Positions 56,547 to 64,000 of a DNA stretch of 64,000 nucleotides are shown in pieces (positions within the stretch are counted from its first letter, which is position 1; the number at the start of each line of letters is the position of its first letter). The notes under the pieces were generated by a model. The model was not told the origin of the DNA and made no database searches. It worked only from the letters and a program-made list of their open reading frames with translations. A program made the position numbers and the translations under genes. Source of the stretch: Emydura subglobosa (Eukaryota > Chordata > Testudines > Chelidae); assembly GCA_007922225.1 (NCBI GenBank), contig ML680053.1, forward strand, positions 1,711,434 to 1,775,433, written 5' to 3'.

Positions 56547-58182
56547 ATGCCCAACTCCCCGGGCTTCAAAAAGTGCCTCAGCTACAAGGAATCTATTCCA
56601 GTGACTAATGGACATTCGCCATGCACTCATTGCCTGGGAAAGAAACATATTCCACAGAAGTGTGGCTTGTTTCTGTAACTGAAGCTCAGATCCATGAAGG
56701 ACAGAGAGGACTGACACTCAAACTCCTACTGATGGAGTCCTAGCGGGAGCCCTCACCACAACCATCCACTTCAAAGGGAGGTGAGCTGAGAGAGACGCCT
56801 GTGAGCCCCTCACGGTCCATGATAAATCCACAAAGTGAGCCCTAATTGAGCTGAAAACGTTTTCTGGCTCAGTCAGTATTATTGGTACCAATGGCACCGA
56901 AGCTGTCTAGATCTGGTACCTAGGGCATGCGCAGTACTGGACTGACAGGACACGTCAGAATGCCTAAAGACCCAATGGACACAGGCAAAGAAGCGCTGGT
57001 ACCATGGGGGCGTGAGGAACATAGAAGATCCTCCCTAGGGAAGGCTTCGTCGATATAATCATCAACATCAGTATTGCCAACAATCTCCTGCCATGCACCA
57101 TCCTTTTTGTTGTCAGAATCAGAAAGTGAGAAAGACGACCTAGCTTCCCAATGCTCTTCTTACTTGCTGTACGAAGCCCAGTGTCATTATGGACACCAGG
57201 CATACCATCCCTCTGACTCTCAGCCTCCCTGATTTGGGCAACTGTGGTACCAACTACCGGGCCCCTTCCCACCACAATGGCTGTATTGCGACCCCTGGCA
57301 GGCCTACAGGCAACAAGCCTCCATCACCTCTGGCGTGGCCTATCAACAGCTGAGGAAGTACCCTCCTTCAGCCGCTGTATTGAGGGCATCTGAACTCCCC
57401 AAGCTGGCCAGGGAGGAATCAGAGGCTGAAGTTGTGGAGGAAGTCACTCCTCCAGCCCACTTCTTGTCATCGTCACCAGACAAGATGGTGATGCCCCCTC
57501 CACTATCTATGGCAAATGAATTTAAACTGTTCCAGGACTTGGTACAGAGGGGTGGCAGAGGCACTCAAAATACCTTTCAAGAGGTATCCCGAGTTGCACC
57601 ACAAGCTGGTGGACATTCTACATGCCTCCACTTCCTCCAGAGTGCCCCTTGCTATTAATGAAGATATACTGCACTCTGGAAAGGTGATATGGCAGACCCC
57701 CGCATCCGTCCCACCAACTTGTAAGAGGGCGGATAAAGACATTTTGTGTGTCAGCATGGACATGAAATTCCTTTTCTCACATCCGCCTCCCAATTCGATC
57801 ATTGTGAACACAGTTAACGCTAAAGATTGCCAACATCACTTCAAGTCCACCCCTTGTTACCCGGGACTGGAAGCACCTGGACCTGTTTGGCAGGAAGACC
57901 TTCTCCTTGGCCACCCTCCAATTCAGAGTAGCAAACTATCAAGCCTTGTGGGCTAAATATGACTATCAGAACGATGTGAAGCTTGGTTATTTTATTGAAC
58001 AGCTCCCCGATTCTCACAAGGACCAATTTAAAGCCTTGGTTAATAAGGGCCAGCTGATGACAAAAATGTCTCTGCAGTCTGCACTTGATACAGCTGACAT
58101 GGCGGCAGGTTCTCTTTCGACTGCCTTTGTGATGAGATGGGCCTCATGGCTTCATCTCTCCAGCTTCCTCAAGGAGTTCTAA
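56547..58182 (+). pseudogene. DIRS copy C gag, frameshifted
   Basis: ATG at 56547 begins MPNSPGFKKCLSYKESIP, with CTHCLGKKHIPQKC next, the Cys cluster of copies A and B with one Cys changed to Tyr. After a degraded Ser/Thr-rich part, 57335-57590 reads MANEFKLFQDLVQRG, 57595-57820 reads LHHKLVDILHASTSS and KVIWQTPASVPPTCKRADKD, and 57907-58182 reads MATLQFRVANYQALWAKYD and SALDTADMAAGSLSTAFVMR. The order matches the LAP2-alpha-like part of copy A. Several frameshifts break it. Confidence 0.7.
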
Positions 58183-58609
58183 ACAACGATGGAAGAACTC
58201 TCCTTTGAAAGGATGAAATTATTTGCTGAAAAGACTGATGCCTCCCTCCACACAATAAAAGATTTGAGGGCTACTCTTTGATCCTTCGGGATCTATACAA
58301 TAGAGTGTAAAAGAAAGTTCAGCCCTCAGCCACCGTTCAAGACTCACTCACAATACTCATCCCAATACCTGTCTCAATATGCACAGAGATCATATGAACC
58401 CCAGAGGAAGAAGCCCAGGTTTCCCAGGCAGAAGATGCCGGGATCTCAGCAAACTTCCTGTCAGCCCTTCACCTCAAAGAGATAGTTTTGACAGGTTGGT
58501 CGAGGTGCCCGTAGAACAATCTCACTTCACGCAGGAAAAACCCCACCCTTCTCTTTGGAGACTGTCCTTTCTCATTCTGCAGCACCTGGGAACAGATAAC
58601 CTCTGACAA

Positions 58610-58980
58610 ATGGGTGCTGGTGATCATCCAAGATGGATACTCCATCCGTTTCTCCTCCTTCCCGCCTCCAAACATCCTTCCCCATCCCTCTTCAGGGACC
58701 CTTCTCATGCGAACCTGCTACATCAGGAGATAAACCACCTTCTCAGCGTAGGAGCCAGAGAGTCAGTGCCCACACATCTGAGGGACGGAGGCTTCTACTC
58801 TTGTTACTTCCTGATACCGAAGAAAAAAGGAGGTTGGAGACTATGCTGGACCTCAGAGCACTCAGTCAAGATGATCATGTTATTAACAATCATTCCAGCA
58901 TTAGAAAAAGGAGACTGGTTCTTGGCCATCGACCTCCAAAATGCATATTTTCAATCTCGATCATACCCACTCCTCGATGG
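58610..58980 (+). pseudogene. DIRS copy C reverse transcriptase fragment
   Basis: The frame reads SPSLFRDPSHANLLHQEI, then GGFYSCYFLIPKKKGGWRL, then GDWFLAIDLQNAYFQS. These match fingers and motif A of copy A (Asp-Leu-Gln-Asn-Ala-Tyr; the motif A Asp is kept). It breaks off near 58980, where recombinase-like sequence starts, so most of RT and all RNase H are deleted. Confidence 0.75.
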
Positions 58981-58989
58981 GATCTCAAC

Positions 58990-59640
58990 ATGGTAATAAA
59001 AGGTCTGACTAGATCACCATTTGAACCTACGCCACTTGTTCATTAACTCACCCTTCCATGAAGATGGCATTCCTCATCGCTATCACCTCTGCAGGAAGGA
59101 TTGGAGAAATAGCAGCTCTGATGGCAGATCCCCCTTTCACTGTGTTCTTCCCATTTGTATGTATGTATGTATCCTTAGACCACATCTGAAGTTCACTTCC
59201 AAGGTGATTCCGCATTCCACATAAATCATCTTATTCAGCTGTCAACCTTTTATCCCAAACCTCATCAGGATAATAGTAAAACCATCCTCCATACGCTTGA
59301 TGTGAGGAGAGCCTTGGCCTTTTATTTGGACAGAACAAGAGTCTTCTGAAAATCTCTTCCTCTTGGTTGCAGTTAGGTTGAAAGGTACAGCAATTTCAGC
59401 TCAGTGACTCTCTAAATGGGTCTTGGGATGTATTAAACACTATTACCAGTTGCTAACATTACACCCCCCCTCTTCAATATGCACACATTCTATGAAGTCA
59501 GTCTTCTCATCCGTCGCCTTCTCCAGGGGTATCTCTATATCAGAAATCTGCAGAGCAGCTAACTGGCTATCTGCACACACCTTGCAGAACACTCCGTTAT
59601 CCTGGGGGATTTGGCTGCAGACACCAGATTCGGTGTCATA
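58990..59640 (+). pseudogene. DIRS copy C tyrosine recombinase remnant
   Basis: Starts with 'SPFEPTPL', then FLIAITSAGRIGEIAALM (the first catalytic Arg region, in another frame near 59075-59130), then TLDVRRALAFYLDRTRVF (about 59295-59350) and ISEICRAANWLSAHTLQNT near 59540-59590. The CRAA-x-W segment matches the Trp region of copy A. Stops and frameshifts are frequent. Confidence 0.65.
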
Positions 59641-59811
59641 GTGCTATCATCCATATCAGATTCAACTCCGAATTCCCATCCTCCAATGCCCACCCCTTAT
59701 TAATAAGTTGGTTAATAAGGGCTCTATTATTGGTTAATAAGGGCACTGCTCGGGAATCACCTACAATGGAGCACTGATAGGAGCACTACTCAAAGAAGAA
59801 GAAGTTACTCA

Positions 59812-61083
59812 CATTCATAGAATTGTAGGAATGGAAGGGACATCACGAGAATATCTAGTCCTGTCCCCTGCACTTATGGCAGGACCAAATATTATTTAGA
59901 ACATCCCTGACAGGTGTTTGCCTAACCTGCTCTTAAAAATCTCCAATGATGGAGATTCCACAACCTCCCCAGGCAGTTTATTTCAGTGCTTAACAACCCT
60001 GACAGTTAGGAAGATTTTCCTAATGTCCAACCTAAACCACACTTGTTGCAATTTTAAGCCCATTGCCTCTTGTCCTAGCTTCAGAGGTTAACAAGAACAA
60101 CTTTTTCCTTCCTCCTTGTAACAACCTTTTATCTACTTGTAAACTGTTATCATGTCCCCCTTCAGTCTTCTCTTCTTCAGACTAAACAAATCTAATTTTT
60201 TCAATCTTCCTTCATTGGTCATGTTTTCTAGACATTTTCTTGCTCTTCTCTGAACTTTCTCCAGTTTGTCCAGTGGAAGACTTACTTCTTCTGTCTTGTT
60301 TACAACACTCCTGCTAATACATTCCAGAATATGTTTGCTTTTTTTGCAGCAGTGTTACACTGTTGACTCATATTTAGCTTGTGATCCACTATGATCCCCA
60401 GATCCCTTTCTGCAGTACTCTTTCCTAGGGAGTCATTTCCCATTTTGTATGTATGCAACTGATTGTTCCTTCCTAAGTGAAGTACTTTGCATTTGTCCTT
60501 ACTGAATTTCATCCTATTTACTTCAGAGCATTTATCCAGTTTGTCCAGATCATTCTGAATTTTAATCCTATCCTCTAAAGCACTTGCAACCCCTCCCATC
60601 TTGGTATCATCTGCAAATTTTATAAGTGTATTCTCTATTCCAGTATCTAAATCACCGATGAAGATGCTGAACAGAACTGATCCCTGTGGGACTCCACTCG
60701 ATATGCCCTTCCAACTTGACCGTGAACCACTGATAACTACTCTCTGGGAACTGTTTTCCAACCAGTTATGCATCCACCTTATACTAGCTCCATCTAGGTT
60801 ATATTTCCCTAGTTTGTTAATGAAAAGGTCATGCGAGACAGCCTTTCTAAAGCCTTTCTAAAGTCAAGATATACCACATCTACCACTTCCCTCTATCCAC
60901 AAGGCTTGTTAGCCTGTGAACGAAAGCTATCAGGTTGTTTTGTCATGATTTGTTCTTGACAAATTCATGTTGACTGTTACTTATCACCTTGTTATCCTCT
61001 TGGTGTTTGCATATTGATTGCTTAATTATTTCCTCCATTATCTTTCTGGGTACTGAAGTTAAGCTGATTAGTCTGTTATTACC
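59812..61083 (-). mobile_element. CR1 LINE nested in DIRS copy C
   Basis: 3' end at 59812 (attcatagaattgtagg), 5'-truncated at about 61083. The minus-strand frame 60300-60773 holds the RT palm. It inserted between the two halves of the DIRS complementary region. Its RT is the subfamily seen at 20590-21015. Confidence 0.85.
60300..60773 (-). pseudogene. CR1 reverse transcriptase palm fragment
   Basis: An open frame of 157 codons with SGVPQGSVLFSIFIGDLD (motif B region) and LIKFADDTKMGG (catalytic FADD box intact), then [20 protein letters not shown] and RDLGIIVDHKLNMSQQC. This is the best-kept RT palm among the CR1 copies here. It is a fragment: no endonuclease or N-terminus is present. Confidence 0.85.
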
Positions 61084-61366
61084 TTGTGCAGTAACAATGG
61101 TTCTTTGAGACGTGTGTCCCTATGGATGTTCCACGGCCCACCTTCCTCCCCTCTACTTCAGAGTTCTAGTAGTTAACTCTGTGGCAGAGAAGAAACTGAG
61201 GAGGCATTGCTCGTGCACGCTGGCTAGCCTCATGGCAGGCCGTGAGCAGTGCATGCACTGGTTGGACAGATTGCTACCAGAGTTCTCTAGTCAGCAGCGC
61301 AGGACGCAGACACACCTACAGTGGAGCACCCATAGGGACACGCGTCTCAAGGAACCATCATTACTA

Positions 61367-64000
61367 CTACTTTTTAAGCAAGTGTGGATGCCTCCTTGTG
61401 TATGGCAGGTTCTTTTCATCCTCAAAGTAAGAGTTTTCTTCCTTTCCGAGTTGAATAAAAAGGTACTTCAAACTGGACGGCTCCCTCAGTTCATCTCATC
61501 TAAGAAAGTGAAGCCTCATCAGAGGTGGATTGCGTACAAGTTTCAAAGATTTTTAGGGTCAAAAACTAGTCATATTTTATAAAAGAATCTGAAACAAGGA
61601 CATTGTAATTCCTTCTGGAGGTAGAAAGGACCCAGGTGTTTCTGGTGCAAAGTCAGACAGAGAAGAGCTGCCTTTAATATTAGGCTACTGAACTTTTATT
61701 CCTATACCATGTTCCTATGTGAAATGATCCCAGTGTTGAGTCATTCTAAGCTTTCCACACTGCTAGAAATAATGCATGGGTACTTCTTATTCAGCAGAGG
61801 TAAAAGTATAATCAAAGATGTTTGCATAACACTTTGAAGGGCTTATATAAATACTAAGAACTATCGTGGCTGAGGGTAAAATCTTAATATCCTCATCCCC
61901 TTTTGTCTGTCGTGTTTTGGAACCAACATGGCTACAACAACACTGCAAACAGGAACTATCATCATTATTATATTTTACACTGTTAGGACAACATCTTGCC
62001 TTGTGACTTGCTAGATATAAGTGGCCTGATTTTCAGAAGTACTGAACATCTGCATCTCCCATTGACTTCAGTGGGATTTGCAAGCATTGCAGACATTGGC
62101 CATGTAGCACTGTAACTCCGTCCTTTGGTGGGGGACGGTTTTCTTTACATTCATTCATACCATTATTTCCACCTTAGCAGGTTGTTGATGGGACCCTCAG
62201 TCCAACTACCAAGGGCTTGAAGCCGCTGTGATCCATATAGGAGAATAATGAGTTTAGATGTCTTGGTTCCTGTCCATCACTCAGACAAATCAACTTCTTT
62301 GCCAGCTCTCCAGTTGTTAATTTGTGGAAGTCTGTCATCTTCATTCCTTCTGGAAAACTACAACTTAAATGAGTGACTCCGTTTCCTACAGCTTTGCATA
62401 TTCTAGAGAACAATCCTCATCAGGCCAAAGGTTCAAGAAAAAAATAGGTCACATCAGACATGTTAGATGTCACTGAGAAGCAATGTTATCAGTGCCAGAG
62501 ACTACAGATTTTCTTCTTTGGTTTCTCACTAAAACATACACCTGTTTCACCCACACAGGAGTCTATTTCTGCTCATAGGATGAATGATTGTCCCTCTGTG
62601 GTTACAGTGCTTCATGAAGCCCCATAACTTTAAAGGAAGTCTCAGTGTGAGGCTTGATCTTTTCATATAGAAACCTTTCTCATAGTTGGTGCAGTCTGCA
62701 TCTGCATTGATGGAGAAAGTGGGTTATGTATTTGTTTATATGGTGCCCAGAGTGTGTTAGGTACTTTTAAAACAAGATAGAAAGACGCTGACCCAAATCA
62801 TCTGAAGCATGAGAGCAACAAACTCTGAGGTCGTGGGGAATGTGGAAAAGAGAGGACAATAGACCCAATAAGATGCTGTGGTTATTTGAGGTTATGTACA
62901 CATTTTGATAGTTCCTCTTTGTCAGTTTTATGTAGACTCTTCCTTATCCCTCAACACTCTCACTGCTTATTTGGGTCTCACCAGAAAAGCCAGTCTTTAA
63001 GAGGAATTTGAAAGGTGTTCTGTGGGTAGAGAATGAGTACGGTAGTCTGAGAAGGACATCAATGGCATCATTGGCTAGATAAAATAGATAAGGTGAATAA
63101 TGAGATCCAAGATGTAGCATGGGTGAAGTTGTGTAGGACCTTCAACTCAAGAGTGAGCTGTTTGGTAAAGCAGACTAATAATTAAAAAGGAGAGTGACAC
63201 AGTCTGATTGGGGAAGGAAGAGGATCTCAGCAGCTGCCTTTTGAATGGATGCTTTGAAGTGTCCTGTGCAGTAACTCCAGAAGCGTTTGACATGAATTCA
63301 GACTTAAAATCTGTTTCTGCTCATAAAGTCAATGGCGTGGCAAACAGAATTGCTTTATCACTTTTATAGCATTTGCATTTCCTGTCCCGTTTCCTAAGGT
63401 TGCCCATATCCTGAGTGCTCATTTTTGTTTATCCTGCATATAACTGAGTTTAAGCAAGCAAAAATACTGAAGTATTGATAATGGTAACTAGTGCTCAGAG
63501 GCAGTTTAAGACTCTCTCTCTTGAGGTGCTGAGGGCTATTCACTGGTAATTGGCCTGAGCTCTGTGAATACAGACATATTTCACCACTGTCCTTATACTT
63601 ACTGTCAGTGTGTCAGTGCTGTTGTAGCACATGGTCTGTGGGAATTTGCCTGAGGTGCAGAGGCTTCCTTCTTTCTCTCAATTCCTTAGGCTGTTGTTGA
63701 GGTTCTGTGAGAATTCAGAGGAAGAAAAACAAAATGACTTGCATGCCTTTGAGAAGCTGACTACCATCTATGTCTTAATAATATGGAAAGGAAATTGAAC
63801 TCCCTTCCTAAAAATGTCCTCTCTTTTCTCCTCAAGGAATGGACGAGATTTCAGTTTATCAAGCAGTTGAGATCAAAGGGAAGGTGTTGCTGAGTTTCTG
63901 TAGCCGCTTTTTAATAGAATTTGGTGGGCGTGCCTCTTAGCTTCTTATTTTACCAGAGGATTTGGTAGCCATTTTAAATCTACTCTGGTAAGGCTATAGT
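61367..64000. other. Unrecognised stretch
   Basis: Contains a short minus-strand frame (62174-62413, 79 codons) with no domain I know. A 'atggctacaacaacactgc' segment at about 61928-61946 recurs near 49978. No repeat family, RNA gene or exon was recognised. Confidence 0.4.

Larger units (their letters stand above)
56172..61366 (+). mobile_element. DIRS copy C, old, split by CR1 in its complementary region
   Basis: The left terminal repeat (56172-56310, ttcttctttgagtagggtc ... gctccattgtaggtgtgtctg) matches, inverted, the sequence at about 61205-61345. At about 59745-59811 lies the left half of the internal complementary region; at 61085-61136 lies the right half, complementary to the right outer end (about 61325-61366). 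A CR1 separates the halves. Inside are decayed gag (56547-58182), RT (58610-58980) and recombinase (about 58990-59640), with RNase H deleted. Confidence 0.8.

Noticed and set aside
61112..61582. 156-codon plus-strand frame
   Set aside because: Its first two thirds lie in the complementary region and right terminal repeat of DIRS copy C, so it is not a gene.
1..64000. CRISPR arrays, operons, Shine-Dalgarno sites and other prokaryotic features
   Set aside because: The window is vertebrate repeat-rich DNA; no such structures are present.

Overview
The window looks like non-coding nuclear DNA from a reptile, most likely a turtle. I infer this from the repeat community: many CR1 LINEs of several subfamilies, DIRS-type tyrosine-recombinase retrotransposons, a Penelope-like 3' tail family, hAT and PIF/Harbinger elements, ancient MIR and L2 copies, and LTRs. 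I found no convincing host exon, tRNA or rRNA. Nearly every coding signal belongs to a transposable element.

Layout. 1-12 kb: AT-rich sequence, an 89-bp Penelope-like tail with a 15-bp target duplication (1227-1315), a CR1 carrying a Harbinger-like MITE (1774-4350), a plus-strand CR1 (5118-6239), a fold-back repeat, a probable LTR (7453-8261), a hAT element with a perfect 8-bp duplication (8710-9489) and an L2-like LINE (10770-12015). 12-20 kb: mostly unrecognised sequence, a GC-rich hAT (14352-14754), a CR1 3' end and a MIR split by a MITE. 20.2-25.3 kb: a long minus-strand CR1 that contains a Penelope-like tail and a decayed DIRS copy (B). 25.3-31.4 kb: mostly unrecognised, with a remnant of a different DIRS-like reverse transcriptase near 28.3-28.9 kb. 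31.4-35.6 kb: a long CR1 that keeps an ORF1 esterase domain. 36.2-43.8 kb: a CR1 split by a young 6-kb DIRS element (A). 44-50 kb: more CR1 copies and a solo LTR (46635-47338). 50.9-53.3 kb: a MITE and a Harbinger-type Myb-like gene remnant. 56.2-61.4 kb: an older DIRS element (C) whose internal complementary region was hit by a CR1. The rest is unrecognised.

The most notable object is DIRS copy A (36768-42802). It has 174-bp inverted terminal repeats that are almost identical, and an internal complementary region whose two halves are the reverse complements of the two outer ends. It keeps a gag-like region related to the LAP2-alpha domain, a reverse transcriptase/RNase H/methyltransferase-like region with an internal deletion, and an apparently intact 351-residue tyrosine recombinase. 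DIRS ends and complementary regions of this kind are thought to allow replication through a circular intermediate integrated by the recombinase without target duplication. The junctions here fit that model: CR1 sequence resumes across a T-tract with no duplication.

Three DIRS copies in different states of decay (A young, B reduced to gag, C old and interrupted) suggest repeated activity of this group in the lineage. All family names rest on reading motifs by eye; no database search was run.
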